A DNA stretch of 36,742 bases from an uncultured Veillonella sp. (GCA_915066865.1 CAJZEE010000012.1:1-36742), one strand, 5' to 3'. Positions 17,248-25,994 are shown, counted from the first letter of the stretch. Numbers and translations are program-made. Notes: a model not told the origin generated them from the letters alone.

Positions 17248-18188
17248 CAAATAGAATACAACGATTTATAGTTTTCTTGCTAGTATTATGTATTCCTATC
17301 TTCGCCATTGCAGGATGCACAAATAATGATGTAGCAAACGCAGCAAATCAAGTAACTACTAACGCTAATGGGACTTACTCAATCGATACTAAAACGACTA
17401 CCCCTGAAGGTAAGCTAGATGTATATATGCTAGATATTGGTCAGGGGGATGCTATATTGCTTAAGGTAGGCGATGAGTATAGCATGATTGATACTGGTGA
17501 TATAGAACATCGTGAAAATATTGTGGCCCAACTTAAAGCTATGGGTGTAACGAAGTTAAAAAATATTATTATCACGCATCCTCATGCTGATCATATGGGT
17601 GGTTTTTATGCTATTGCAAAGGCTATGCCTATTGAACATGTATATGATGATGGTATTGCCGTTGATAATAATATGTACAAAACCTATGAAAAATGGATTG
17701 AGAAAAATAAAATTCAACGAACTACTTTGAGAAGTGGAGATGTAGTTGATTTTGGACATGGTGCTGTCTTTGTAGTATATGCTCCTTGGGTTGAACCTTT
17801 GACTGATAAAAAAGGAGAGACAGATCTTAATAATAATTCTATTGTAGGTAAATTAATCTTCGGTAAATTTTCTATGCTCTTTACGGGTGATGCTGAATTA
17901 CAAGAAGAGAAAAAACTTATAAAAGAGCAGAATTCTAGATTGTTTTCTCGTATTCTTAAGGTAGGTCATCACGGTTCTCGTACAAGTAGCTCTGAAGATT
18001 TTTTGAAATCTATTAGGCCTGAAAGTGCATTAATTTCAAATGGCATGTATAATAAGTATGGTCATCCTCACGATGTGACATTACGTCGTTTACAGGAAAA
18101 TAATATTGCTATTTACCGTACAGATACGATGGGGCGTATTCATATTAGTACGGATGGGAATGAATGGCAAATTACAACTGAACGTTAG
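17244..18188 (+). CDS. Lipoprotein with ComEC-type metallo-beta-lactamase domain
   Basis: A 314-residue exported protein. A hydrophobic signal peptide ends in a lipobox (AIAGC, lipidated Cys25), followed by an Asn/Thr-rich linker and an MBL fold. Metal ligands are visible in HPHADHMGG, FTGDAE and VGHHGSRTSSS, with a final HPHDVT. The LDIGQGDAILL and HHGSRTSS style is that of the MBL domain of ComEC/Rec2, but here without the channel domain, so it is anchored outside the inner membrane. Proposed role: phosphodiesterase or nuclease at the envelope. ATGA overlap with nnr. Stand-alone forms are annotated as ComEC/Rec2-related proteins in Firmicutes. Confidence 0.85.
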   Translation: MTNRIQRFIVFLLVLCIPIFAIAGCTNNDVANAANQVTTNANGTYSIDTKTTTPEGKLDVYMLDIGQGDAILLKVGDEYSMIDTGDIEHRENIVAQLKAMGVTKLKNIIITHPHADHMGGFYAIAKAMPIEHVYDDGIAVDNNMYKTYEKWIEKNKIQRTTLRSGDVVDFGHGAVFVVYAPWVEPLTDKKGETDLNNNSIVGKLIFGKFSMLFTGDAELQEEKKLIKEQNSRLFSRILKVGHHGSRTSSSEDFLKSIRPESALISNGMYNKYGHPHDVTLRRLQENNIAIYRTDTMGRIHISTDGNEWQITTER

Positions 18189-18432
18189 TTTTGATTACTT
18201 ATACAAAAAATAATTTTATGAAACTGTTTTTTGTGTATTCTGTATAAGGTCTTTATATAGTAATATGTGTAATCGGCATACTAATCTTCATGTTTGTATG
18301 AAATAATCTATTTATAATCTAACATTAGTTTATGGATAGATTGGAACGATGAGATTTTGATAGATAAAAATATCATCGACTCATCTCTATGGTTTGGACA
18401 CTATGTATGTCAGTTAGATTGGAGTGAATGTA
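18189..18432 (+). promoter_or_regulatory. Intergenic region upstream of the amidase
   Basis: No gene seen. A weak promoter candidate is TTGTGT (18231-18236), 17 bases, TATATA (18254-18259). An imperfect hairpin pairs 18200-18210 with 18227-18237 but has no T run after the stem. A second imperfect inverted repeat (GATGAG 18348-18353, CTCATC 18380-18385, partly paired inside) could fold in the 5' leader. AGATTGGA occurs at 18338 and again at 18416, the second serving as ribosome site. Confidence 0.4.
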
Positions 18433-19530
18433 TTGCGTAAACTATTTTTAATGTGCCTTGCAGTCTTGATGGCGATACCTTTATTATTGACTCAAGCAAA
18501 GGCAGCTAATTTGGAAGATGCTCGATGGGTGACTAGAACAGATGCACCTGTACCATATGTTCGTATTGTTATGGACTTATCGGCACCTATAAAGGCATCT
18601 GCATCAATTAGCAAAGATGGGAAAACTACGACTGTTACTTTAAAGAATACAAAGCTAAAGACGGCTAAAGAGAACATTTCTATGGACTCAGCTATTGCTA
18701 GCTCTGCTAAACTTTCACAAGATGGCAGAGACGTTAAAGTAACAATCAAGACACCTTCATCTATTGATACTAGTGATGTAAAGGTTTTTTCCTTGAAAAA
18801 AGATACGGTTAATAAGAAACCGTATCGTATCGTTGTTGATGTTCAGAAAAAAGGTGCTGTAGCTAAGCCTGCTTACTATGGTAAAAAGCCATCTCAATCT
18901 GCGCATCCAGCAAAAAATGTACCTACAGGATCTGGTAAATACTCTACTAGTGGTGGTTTATCTGGCAAAACAATTACTATTGACCCAGGACATGGTGGTA
19001 GTGATTCTGGTGCTATTGGACCTCACGGTGTACAAGAGAAAAACATTACACTACCAATTTCTATGTATTTGAAAAAATCTTTAGAAAATCGTGGTGCTAA
19101 AGTACTTTTGACTCGTACTACCGATGTAGATGTATATGGCCCTAATGCAAGCGGTGTTGATGAATTGGGGGCTCGTGTTAACGTGGCTAACCGTAGTAAT
19201 TCTGATGCTCTTGTAAGCGTTCATATCAACGCATTTAATAATCCTAGCGTTGGTGGTATTGCAACATATTACTATAGCAAAACCGGTAATGATGCTCGAT
19301 TAGCACAAAAGGTACAATCTCAAATTGCTAACACACCTGGTTTCAATGGTGATCGTGGCATTCAAGAAGGTAACTTATACGTGTTGAGACATTCTAATAT
19401 GCCTGCAATTCTTGTAGAGCTTGGTTTTATTTCTAACCCTAATGAGGAACGTGTGCTACAATCTCCTCAAACTCAAGAAGACTTTGCTAACCGCATTGCA
19501 AATGGTATTGCTAATTACTTTGGAGGTTAA
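18433..19530 (+). CDS. N-acetylmuramoyl-L-alanine amidase with AMIN domain
   Basis: Exported cell-wall hydrolase cutting the muramic acid-alanine bond, 365 residues. A signal peptide ends near TQAKA (about residue 23). An AMIN domain (about 25-130) probably targets septal or peptidoglycan sites, then a Ser/Gly-rich linker, then Amidase_3 (about 178-365). Zinc and catalytic residues: TIDPGHGGSDSGA, the Glu of VQEKNITL, VSVHINAF and VELGFISN. I prefer TTG 18433, eight bases after TTGGAG; GTG 18424 overlaps that ribosome site. Three bases before the GerMN gene. Likely acts in daughter-cell separation. Confidence 0.92.
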   Translation: MRKLFLMCLAVLMAIPLLLTQAKAANLEDARWVTRTDAPVPYVRIVMDLSAPIKASASISKDGKTTTVTLKNTKLKTAKENISMDSAIASSAKLSQDGRDVKVTIKTPSSIDTSDVKVFSLKKDTVNKKPYRIVVDVQKKGAVAKPAYYGKKPSQSAHPAKNVPTGSGKYSTSGGLSGKTITIDPGHGGSDSGAIGPHGVQEKNITLPISMYLKKSLENRGAKVLLTRTTDVDVYGPNASGVDELGARVNVANRSNSDALVSVHINAFNNPSVGGIATYYYSKTGNDARLAQKVQSQIANTPGFNGDRGIQEGNLYVLRHSNMPAILVELGFISNPNEERVLQSPQTQEDFANRIANGIANYFGG

Positions 19531-19533
19531 TCG

Positions 19534-20094
19534 ATGAAATTACGTAAACAAGTTCTATCGATTCTCTGTGTAGGTATGCTGGCATTTGTAGTGGGTTGTA
19601 CACATGAACAAGCTCCTACAACAGGTAAAAGTGAACCTACGCAAGAGACGAAAGTCAATAAGGATGCAGAAACAAGTAAAGTATCTCAAGAAAAGGTTAA
19701 GATGGCCTTCTTTGTTCCTACAGAGGATGGTTCTGGGGTAAAACAAACTACCGTTGAGATAGAGGCGAATAAAGTTACGCCTAAAGCAGCTCTTTTAGCA
19801 ATGTTAAATGCTGATAGAGCACAAAAATATCCAGTCTTCTCTAAGGATATTGAAATTACATCTGTTACTGTAAAAGATGGTATTGCTTCTGTTGAAGTAA
19901 ATGATGCATTCGTAAAGGGTAATGGCGGAGACTTAACTGTTAAGTTACAAATGGCTGCTATTGTAAATACATTGACATCCTTTGATAATATTAATGGTGT
20001 TCTATTCGTCAATAATGGTAAAAAGGTGCCAACTGTAGGTTCCTTTGATACTAAAGAACCTGTTAAGAGAATGACGAATCTAATTAAAAAATAA
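19534..20094 (+). CDS. GerMN-domain lipoprotein
   Basis: A 186-residue lipoprotein. The signal peptide ends at lipobox VVGC (Cys22), followed by a Lys/Thr/Glu-rich linker to about residue 50 and then a GerMN domain (MAFFVPTEDGSG, KAALLAMLNA, SVTVKDGIASVEVNDAF, VNTLTSFDNINGVLFVNNGKKV). The domain was first described in spore-germination protein GerM, but occurs in non-sporulating bacteria and often beside Amidase_3 genes, as here. A joint role with the amidase in wall remodelling is inferred. The gene ends in a strong terminator. Confidence 0.88.
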   Translation: MKLRKQVLSILCVGMLAFVVGCTHEQAPTTGKSEPTQETKVNKDAETSKVSQEKVKMAFFVPTEDGSGVKQTTVEIEANKVTPKAALLAMLNADRAQKYPVFSKDIEITSVTVKDGIASVEVNDAFVKGNGGDLTVKLQMAAIVNTLTSFDNINGVLFVNNGKKVPTVGSFDTKEPVKRMTNLIKK

Positions 20095-20111
20095 TTCTTT
20101 TAAGGACATTT

Positions 20112-20149
20112 ATAGCAGATAGTTGATATATCAACTATCTGCTATTTTT
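20112..20149 (+). terminator. Terminator after GerMN gene
   Basis: Bases 20112-20145 form a perfect 17+17 palindrome centred at 20128/20129, followed by TTTT. It closes the acpS-to-GerMN unit. Confidence 0.9.
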
Positions 20150-20164
20150 GTTGTCTTTTATATA

Positions 20165-20173
20165 TGTTACAAT
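20165..20173 (+). promoter_or_regulatory. Extended -10 before thiL
   Basis: TGTTACAAT (TGn plus TACAAT) lies 34 bases before the thiL ATG and just after the terminator. The -35 region is T-rich and not consensus, which an extended -10 tolerates. Confidence 0.5.
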
Positions 20174-20206
20174 ACAATAAGTAATAATCGGAAATTAGGT
20201 GATCAG

Positions 20207-21187
20207 ATGCAATTAAAAGATGTAGGGGAATTTAATTTCATTCGTCAAATTCAAGATAACACGATTTATAATCCTAATACCGTAGTGTACGGTATTGGTG
20301 ATGATTGTGCTATTTATAAAGCAGATCAAAATACAGAGCAATTGATAAGCACTGACACAATGGTGGAAGGTGTTCATTTTAGCTTTCACTATATGATGCC
20401 CTATGATGTAGGGTATCGCCTTATGACGGCTAATTTAAGTGATGTTGCGGCTATGGGTGGTATACCTAGACAAATTGTATTATCTGTAGCCGCACCAGAC
20501 CATGTTGATACAGTCATTCTTGATGAAATTTATAGGGGAATTAAAGATCAATGTATGAGATATCAACTCAATATATTGGGTGGAGATACGGTACGTACGG
20601 AAGGCCCCATGGTTTGGACTGTAACAATTATCGGAGAGGTTCCTAAAGGCACTGCGGTTATGCGAAGTGGTGCGAAAGTAGGAGATGTTGTAGGTGTTAC
20701 AAACTATGTAGGTTATGCAGCTACAGGCTTAGGAGCGTTATCATATAATTTAGTAGGCTATGATATGACCAAAGTGGGGCATCAACGTCCCGAACCACAG
20801 ATTGAATTGGGGCAAAAATTGCGACGACTTGGTATCCATAGTATGAATGATATTAGCGATGGACTAGGAAGTGAATTGAATGAAATTGCTGTAGCTGGTA
20901 ATGTATCCATTGTAATCGAAGAACAAGCAATTCCTCTCCATGAGGAGACTTACGCATTAGCTAAGCATTTACAAACTAATCCAGTAGATTATGCTTTGTA
21001 TGGTGGTGAAGACTTTCAATTAGTCTTTACAGCGCCAAAATCACTACTTTCGGAATTGGAAAAGCTAGCAGGCATTACGTTGATTGGAGAAGTTTTATCT
21101 GGCCCTCCTCGGGTTCAAATGGTAACACCTGATAAAACGATTAAGACTGTAGAAGCGAAAGGATATAATCATTTTCATGAAGGATAA
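20207..21187 (+). CDS. thiL: Thiamine-monophosphate kinase
   Basis: Phosphorylates thiamine monophosphate to thiamine pyrophosphate. The 326-residue protein shows the AIR-synthase-like Mg/ATP motifs: GIGDDCAIY, STDTMVEGVHF, NLSDVAAMGG, LGGDTVR and NDISDGLGSEL, ending with YALYGGEDFQLVFT. The ATG at 20207 was chosen (GGTGAT ribosome site); the open frame continues 28 codons upstream into the previous terminator and is not credible there. It overlaps tsaE by 11 bases and leads the t6A operon. Confidence 0.95.
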   Translation: MQLKDVGEFNFIRQIQDNTIYNPNTVVYGIGDDCAIYKADQNTEQLISTDTMVEGVHFSFHYMMPYDVGYRLMTANLSDVAAMGGIPRQIVLSVAAPDHVDTVILDEIYRGIKDQCMRYQLNILGGDTVRTEGPMVWTVTIIGEVPKGTAVMRSGAKVGDVVGVTNYVGYAATGLGALSYNLVGYDMTKVGHQRPEPQIELGQKLRRLGIHSMNDISDGLGSELNEIAVAGNVSIVIEEQAIPLHEETYALAKHLQTNPVDYALYGGEDFQLVFTAPKSLLSELEKLAGITLIGEVLSGPPRVQMVTPDKTIKTVEAKGYNHFHEG

Positions 21188-21671
21188 GGTTCAGGTCCAA
21201 TTAGAGACTCATACAGTAGAAGATACACAACAATTTGGCCAATTATTAGGCGAATGGGTTAAACATAATGGGCATCCTCTTTGTATAGCACTCAGTGGTG
21301 ACTTGGGGACAGGAAAAACACATTTGTCACAAGGCATTGCAAAGGGCTTTGGGGTTACTGAAGAAATTACAAGTCCTACCTTTGCCATCATGAATACCTA
21401 TGATGTGAATCGAACTCATTTATATCATTTTGACGTATATCGCTTGGAAGATATTAGTGAACTGGAAAATATTGGCTTTTATGAATATACAGAAGATTGC
21501 GTATCCATTGTAGAATGGGCTGATAAATTCCCTCATGAATTGCCTGATGAAACACTATGGATTTATTTAACGCGCATTGATGATACAAACCGATCCATTA
21601 CATTAGTTAGTGATTACCTTACAGCGGATGATTTAGTAGAAATAGGAGGCCCATATGTGGTTGGGAATTGA
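21177..21671 (+). CDS. tsaE: tRNA t6A biosynthesis ATPase TsaE
   Basis: P-loop ATPase that works with TsaB and TsaD in making N6-threonylcarbamoyladenosine at tRNA position 37. The 164 residues carry Walker A GDLGTGKTHLSQG, then the family blocks ITSPTFAIMNTY, HFDVYRLED and VSIVEWADKFP. The start lies inside thiL and has only a distant AGGA, so translation is probably coupled. It overlaps tsaB by 17 bases. Confidence 0.94.
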   Translation: MKDKVQVQLETHTVEDTQQFGQLLGEWVKHNGHPLCIALSGDLGTGKTHLSQGIAKGFGVTEEITSPTFAIMNTYDVNRTHLYHFDVYRLEDISELENIGFYEYTEDCVSIVEWADKFPHELPDETLWIYLTRIDDTNRSITLVSDYLTADDLVEIGGPYVVGN

Positions 21672-22413
21672 GACGAGCTCACTCGTGTCGAGTGTGGCTT
21701 TAATGGATGAAAGTTGCCTAATTGGGGAATTGACCATTCAATCTGGATTGACTCATTCTGAGCAGTTGGTACCTCATATTGATATGTTATTACGAGCCTC
21801 TCAAGTTAAAAAAAGTGAATTAAAAGGTATTATGGTCAGCATTGGACCTGGTTCTTTTACAGGGTTACGGATTGGTATGGGGACAGCAAAAGCTATGGCT
21901 TATGCCTTACAAATTCCTTTATATGGCGTAATGACCATGGATAGTTTAGCTCGTAATGTAGTTTATACAGACCGCACGATTTGTACCGTTATTGATGCTC
22001 AGAAGAAACATGTCTATGCAGGTATCTACAAATATGATGGTAATGAACTAGTCTGCAAAGAGGAACCTTTTGTCATTGCTGCTAATGATTTATTAGATCG
22101 ACTCCGAGCATCTGAAGAGCATGTTGTATTCCTTGGGGATGGCGTTAAGCGAATAGAGAAGCTACTAGATGAAAGTGATACAAATTTAACGATTTTAGAT
22201 ATATCGCAACGTATTCCAAAAGCTAGTTCTCTATTACTGACTGGCCGTAGATTGGTAGTCTCTGAAGAAAGTTCTGACCCTATGGATATGGTTCCTTATT
22301 ATATTCGACGGTCAGAAGCAGAAGTGTTATGGGAAGAACGCCATAAGGATAATCCTGAAATGTTGAACCAAAATCCTGCAGTTATAGTTACTGAGGCAGG
22401 GGGAGTCGAATAA
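21655..22413 (+). CDS. tsaB: tRNA t6A biosynthesis protein TsaB
   Basis: ASKHA-fold, inactive paralogue of TsaD that scaffolds the t6A-forming complex. 252 residues. LGIETSSLVSSVAL, SIGPGSFTGLRIGMGTAKAMA and VIDAQKKHVYAG are characteristic. ATG 21655 has AGGAGG six bases upstream. A C-terminal extension (about 225-252) beyond the core is unremarkable. It overlaps rimI by one base (TAATG). Confidence 0.94.
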   Translation: MWLGIETSSLVSSVALMDESCLIGELTIQSGLTHSEQLVPHIDMLLRASQVKKSELKGIMVSIGPGSFTGLRIGMGTAKAMAYALQIPLYGVMTMDSLARNVVYTDRTICTVIDAQKKHVYAGIYKYDGNELVCKEEPFVIAANDLLDRLRASEEHVVFLGDGVKRIEKLLDESDTNLTILDISQRIPKASSLLLTGRRLVVSEESSDPMDMVPYYIRRSEAEVLWEERHKDNPEMLNQNPAVIVTEAGGVE

Positions 22414-22862
22414 TGGAGATTCGTTTGGCTACAATAGATGATGCTCAAGCTATCTATGCTATTGAACAACAGTCTTTTTCTGTTCCTTGGAGTTTAGAAT
22501 CTGTTCTCGTTGAGTTAGAAGGGGCATCAAATAAATTATATATGGTAATTTGTGAGGAGAACAAAATTGTTGGATATGCAGGTGCTTGGCTTGTATACGA
22601 TGAAGGTCAAATCACGAATATCGCTATTATTCCTTCCGCACGAGGTAAGGGATATGGATCAAAACTTACCAAGCAATTAATAGATGAATGTCTTATGAGA
22701 GGTATGAAAGAAATTTTCTTAGAGGTGCGCATATCTAATTTAGCAGCATTGGCTATGTATAGAAATTTAGGATTTTCTGTAAAAGGAATTCGTAAAGATT
22801 ATTATTCAGAGCCTACGGAAGATGCTTATATTATGTCTCTTGTTTCAGAGGAAATAGAATGA
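22413..22862 (+). CDS. rimI: Ribosomal-protein-alanine N-acetyltransferase RimI-like
   Basis: GNAT-family acetyltransferase, 149 residues. The acetyl-CoA loop ARGKGYGSKL and the LEVRISNLAALAMYRNLGF block are typical of RimI, which acetylates the N-terminus of ribosomal protein S18 in E. coli. Placement between tsaB and tsaD is the standard Firmicutes order. GGGGGAG ribosome site; ATGA overlap with tsaD. The actual protein substrate in this organism is not shown. Confidence 0.9.
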   Translation: MEIRLATIDDAQAIYAIEQQSFSVPWSLESVLVELEGASNKLYMVICEENKIVGYAGAWLVYDEGQITNIAIIPSARGKGYGSKLTKQLIDECLMRGMKEIFLEVRISNLAALAMYRNLGFSVKGIRKDYYSEPTEDAYIMSLVSEEIE

Positions 22863-23890
22863 GTATATACACATTAGCCTTGGAAAGTAGCTGTGATGAA
22901 ACCTCTGCTTCTGTCCTTAAGGACGGGCGCACCGTTTTGTCTAATGTTATTTCAAGTCAAGTACCAATACATAGAAAATTTGGTGGCGTTGTACCTGAAA
23001 TTGCATCACGTCATCATATAGAACAAGTTATACCCGTTATAGACCAAGCATTACGTGATGCGAATGTGACTCTACAAGATATCAATCATATTGGTGTTAC
23101 GTATGGGCCAGGTCTTGTAGGGGCTTTATTAGTTGGTGTTGCTGCAGCAAAGGGACTATCTTTTGCTACAGGGATACCCTTGGTGCCAGTGCACCATATG
23201 GAAGGTCATATTTTTGCTAACTTTTTAGCTAATCCAGAACTAGAGCCTCCGTTTTTAAGTCTCGTTGTATCTGGTGGTCATACCATGTTAGTACATGTAA
23301 AAGGATATGAAGAATTTGATGTTCTTGGTCAAACACGAGATGACGCAGCTGGCGAGGCTTTTGATAAGATTGCACGGGTCATGGGATTTCCTTATCCAGG
23401 GGGCCCTCATATCGATGCCCTTGCCGCTGAAGGGAATCCAGAGGCTATTGAATTTCCAAAGGCTTTAAGTGAACCAGGTAATTTTGAATTTAGCTTTAGT
23501 GGTTTAAAGTCTGCCGTTTTAAACTATTTAAATAGTAAGCAACAAAAGAATGAACCTATCAATCAATCTGATGTGGCCGCATCATTCCAGAAGGCCATCG
23601 TTGATGTATTAGTAGAAAAGACGAAAGATGCCGCACATACTTTAGGTGAAAGTCGTATTACTATTGCTGGTGGTGTATCAGCCAATAAAGGATTACAAAA
23701 GGCTTTAGAAGCTATGTGTGTAGAAGAAGGTTTTACTTATTACAAACCACATAAAATTTTGTCTACTGACAATGCGGCCATGATTGGATGTCGAGCTTAT
23801 TATATGGCGCAGGCCGGTAAATTTGGCGATTTAACATTGAATGCAAAGCCTAGTGTTGAAATTGGATACGTATCTTGGAAAGAGGATTAA
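22859..23890 (+). CDS. tsaD: tRNA N6-threonylcarbamoyltransferase TsaD
   Basis: Catalytic subunit that transfers the threonylcarbamoyl group to A37 of ANN-reading tRNAs. 343 residues. The metal-binding HHMEGHIFAN (HxxxH) and the blocks LALESSCDETSASVL, EIASRHH, YGPGLVGALLVG, VSGGHTMLV, GEAFDKIARVMGFPYPGGP and ITIAGGVSANKGL are intact. The downstream sensor kinase starts three bases after the stop, so the signalling pair is probably transcribed with the t6A genes. Confidence 0.97.
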   Translation: MSIYTLALESSCDETSASVLKDGRTVLSNVISSQVPIHRKFGGVVPEIASRHHIEQVIPVIDQALRDANVTLQDINHIGVTYGPGLVGALLVGVAAAKGLSFATGIPLVPVHHMEGHIFANFLANPELEPPFLSLVVSGGHTMLVHVKGYEEFDVLGQTRDDAAGEAFDKIARVMGFPYPGGPHIDALAAEGNPEAIEFPKALSEPGNFEFSFSGLKSAVLNYLNSKQQKNEPINQSDVAASFQKAIVDVLVEKTKDAAHTLGESRITIAGGVSANKGLQKALEAMCVEEGFTYYKPHKILSTDNAAMIGCRAYYMAQAGKFGDLTLNAKPSVEIGYVSWKED

Positions 23891-23892
23891 TC

Positions 23893-25284
23893 GTGGATAT
23901 TGGTCAAGATATTTTAAATAGAACACCATTAGGACCATTACAAACCTCATTACTTGAGCATATTAGTAAACTCATATCCTTTGGCGAGTCTTTAACTCGT
24001 CAAAGGATACAGATTTTTACACCCCTACTAGAGACAGGACAAGGTGAAAGATCACAACAATGTGTAGATATGCTATGCATAGAACGCAGTGATCAAGGGA
24101 TTACTACACGTCAATTAAAAGGCAGTCATACGTGGCATACTATGATGAAAGATGGTCAGCCACTTATCGGGTTAGATGACGAGCAGCGTCAACATGTCTT
24201 TCCTATCGTAGACAACGGAGGTCGTATTATTGGGGGCATATCTTTTACATTATCACCATCTATTAAGGCAGAACAATATGAGCAAGAATACGTTTTGTCT
24301 GATACGATGCAACGTCTTATGCTGACAGCTACTGATGAACAAATATTGTCTTACGAACCCATGTCCTATTTTGATGGTTTAATTATTTTCGACGACACTT
24401 ATAAAATACTGTATGCTAACGATGCAGCTATGAAGTTAGTAGATGTATTAGGCTTTGACCGTCGCTTGGTTGGTTCATCAATTTTTAGCAGTACCTTAAA
24501 GATGTCCGCTATACAGCAGGTATTATCAGATAGAAATATACTTACAAATGAAGAAATCTATCAAGATATGGTAATTCGTCAGCATATGATTCCTATTGCT
24601 ATGGGGCGCAATGAAACGAGGTGCTTTTTAGTTCTTCATGATTGTACTCGTGAAAGTAAACAGCAACAAGAATTATTAGTTAAAAATTCCATTATCAAAG
24701 AGGTTCATCACCGTGTAAAAAATAACTTACAAACAGTAGCAGGTTTATTGCGCATGGAGGCGAGACGCTCTAGCTTGCCAGAGGTAAAACAAGCACTCCA
24801 AGAGGGGATTAATCGCATCGAGAGTATGGCTCTAGTTCACGATATAGTCTCCCATTACGATGAGGATTATATTGGTATACGATCGATCTACGATGAATTA
24901 TGTCGATTGTTGCGTATGAGTATGGTGCGACAAGACCAAGAGGTTACTTTTACTTACAGTGGCGAAGATATGCTAATTTCTTCTCATATGGCAAGTTATG
25001 TATCTCTTATTATTAATGAATTGATTACGAATAGCTTAGAACATGGGTTAGACGGTAGAAATGGTCAAATTCATTTGACTGTAACGGATATAAACGGGAG
25101 TATCGAACTAATCTTTTGGGATAATGGTAAAGGATTGCCTAGCAATTTTTCTTTCACATCTAATAAACGTTTAGGTCTAACTATTATTAATAATTTAGTT
25201 GCCCACGAGTTGAAAGGTAGTTTATCCATAGAAAATACTGGTACAGGTGTATTGGTGACGATACATATGAAGAAGGAGGCATAA
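23893..25284 (+). CDS. Sensor histidine kinase, HisKA_2 class
   Basis: Soluble kinase of 463 residues paired with the ANTAR regulator that follows. There is no membrane segment. An N-terminal sensor region resembling the H_kinase_N domain of PdtaS/EutW-type kinases (about 1-135) is followed by a PAS-like domain (about 145-255; FDGLIIFDDTYKILYANDAA). The HisKA_2 phosphoacceptor region then has His272-His273 in KEVHHRVKNNLQTVAGLLRM, and HATPase_c has NELITNSLEHG, FWDNGKGLP and RLGLTIINNL. GTG 23893 is chosen, eight bases after GAGG; an ATG at 23875 lies inside tsaD. The stop is immediately followed by the regulator ATG. The signal is unknown. Confidence 0.88.
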   Translation: MDIGQDILNRTPLGPLQTSLLEHISKLISFGESLTRQRIQIFTPLLETGQGERSQQCVDMLCIERSDQGITTRQLKGSHTWHTMMKDGQPLIGLDDEQRQHVFPIVDNGGRIIGGISFTLSPSIKAEQYEQEYVLSDTMQRLMLTATDEQILSYEPMSYFDGLIIFDDTYKILYANDAAMKLVDVLGFDRRLVGSSIFSSTLKMSAIQQVLSDRNILTNEEIYQDMVIRQHMIPIAMGRNETRCFLVLHDCTRESKQQQELLVKNSIIKEVHHRVKNNLQTVAGLLRMEARRSSLPEVKQALQEGINRIESMALVHDIVSHYDEDYIGIRSIYDELCRLLRMSMVRQDQEVTFTYSGEDMLISSHMASYVSLIINELITNSLEHGLDGRNGQIHLTVTDINGSIELIFWDNGKGLPSNFSFTSNKRLGLTIINNLVAHELKGSLSIENTGTGVLVTIHMKKEA

Positions 25285-25863
25285 ATGCGCGTTTTAATCG
25301 TGGATGATGAATCTCTAATACGTATGGATTTACGAGATATTATTGAGTCTTGTGGTCATGAAGTCGTTGCAGAAGGTACAAATGGTGTTGAAGCTTTAGA
25401 ACTTTGTAAAAAACATAAGCCAGATATTATATTGATGGATGTTAAAATGCCAGAATTAGATGGTATTGAGGCGGCACGTCAAATTGGCTTTCACCATGAA
25501 GCACCTGTAGTATTATTAACAAGTTATAGCCAGCAAGATTTAATCGATAAGGCTCGAGATTCTGGTGTATATGGCTATTTAATTAAACCAGTACGGGAGG
25601 AACAGTTAGTTCCTTCCTTAGAGATGGCTTTAGGTCGCTATAAAAGTGATGCTCAGTTGCGCGAAAAGATGGCTGAGCTAGAACAGTCATTAGAAGATCG
25701 TAAAATCATTCAAAAGGGAACTGGTATATTAATGGAACTATATTCTATATCTGAAGCGGAAGCGTATAATCGCATTCGCACCTTAAGTATGAATAAACAA
25801 ATATCTATTATAGAAACATGTAATCTCATTATTAAACAGTCTAATAAGTCAAATAATATCTAA
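25285..25863 (+). CDS. Response regulator with ANTAR RNA-binding domain
   Basis: A 192-residue regulator. The receiver domain (1-118) has the acidic pair Asp7-Asp8, phospho-acceptor Asp52 in MDVKMP and the conserved Lys in YLIKPV. A coiled linker leads to a C-terminal ANTAR domain (about 125-188; KIIQKGTGILMELYSISEAEAYNRIRTLS). ANTAR proteins bind paired RNA hairpins and prevent termination when phosphorylated, as in EutV and NasR. Start and kinase stop abut with no gap. The regulon is not visible: no eut, nas or ami genes lie in the window. Could also act on distant leaders. Confidence 0.9.
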   Translation: MRVLIVDDESLIRMDLRDIIESCGHEVVAEGTNGVEALELCKKHKPDIILMDVKMPELDGIEAARQIGFHHEAPVVLLTSYSQQDLIDKARDSGVYGYLIKPVREEQLVPSLEMALGRYKSDAQLREKMAELEQSLEDRKIIQKGTGILMELYSISEAEAYNRIRTLSMNKQISIIETCNLIIKQSNKSNNI

Positions 25864-25888
25864 AAAGTCAAAAAATCAAAATTAGTAC

Positions 25889-25916
25889 TTGCAATTATTT
25901 TAACTTCGGTTATAAT
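25889..25916 (+). promoter_or_regulatory. groESL promoter
   Basis: TTGCAA (25889-25894), 16 bases, TATAAT (25911-25916). The CIRCE operator starts 11 bases downstream of the -10 box. Confidence 0.85.
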
Positions 25917-25927
25917 AATACTTGTAA

Positions 25928-25954
25928 TTAGCACTCGATGAGTTAGAGTGCTAA
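25928..25954. promoter_or_regulatory. CIRCE operator (HrcA site)
   Basis: Perfect TTAGCACTC, nine-base spacer, GAGTGCTAA. This is the canonical HrcA repressor site, predicting heat-shock control of groES-groEL. hrcA itself is not in the window. Confidence 0.98.
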
Positions 25955-25994
25955 TAAATTATGGAGATTAACTAGTAAAAAGGAGTGACATTAT

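Noticed and set aside
20123..20206. N-terminal extension of ThiL
   Set aside because: It would start inside the preceding terminator hairpin; the ATG at 20207 has a ribosome site and gives the normal family length.
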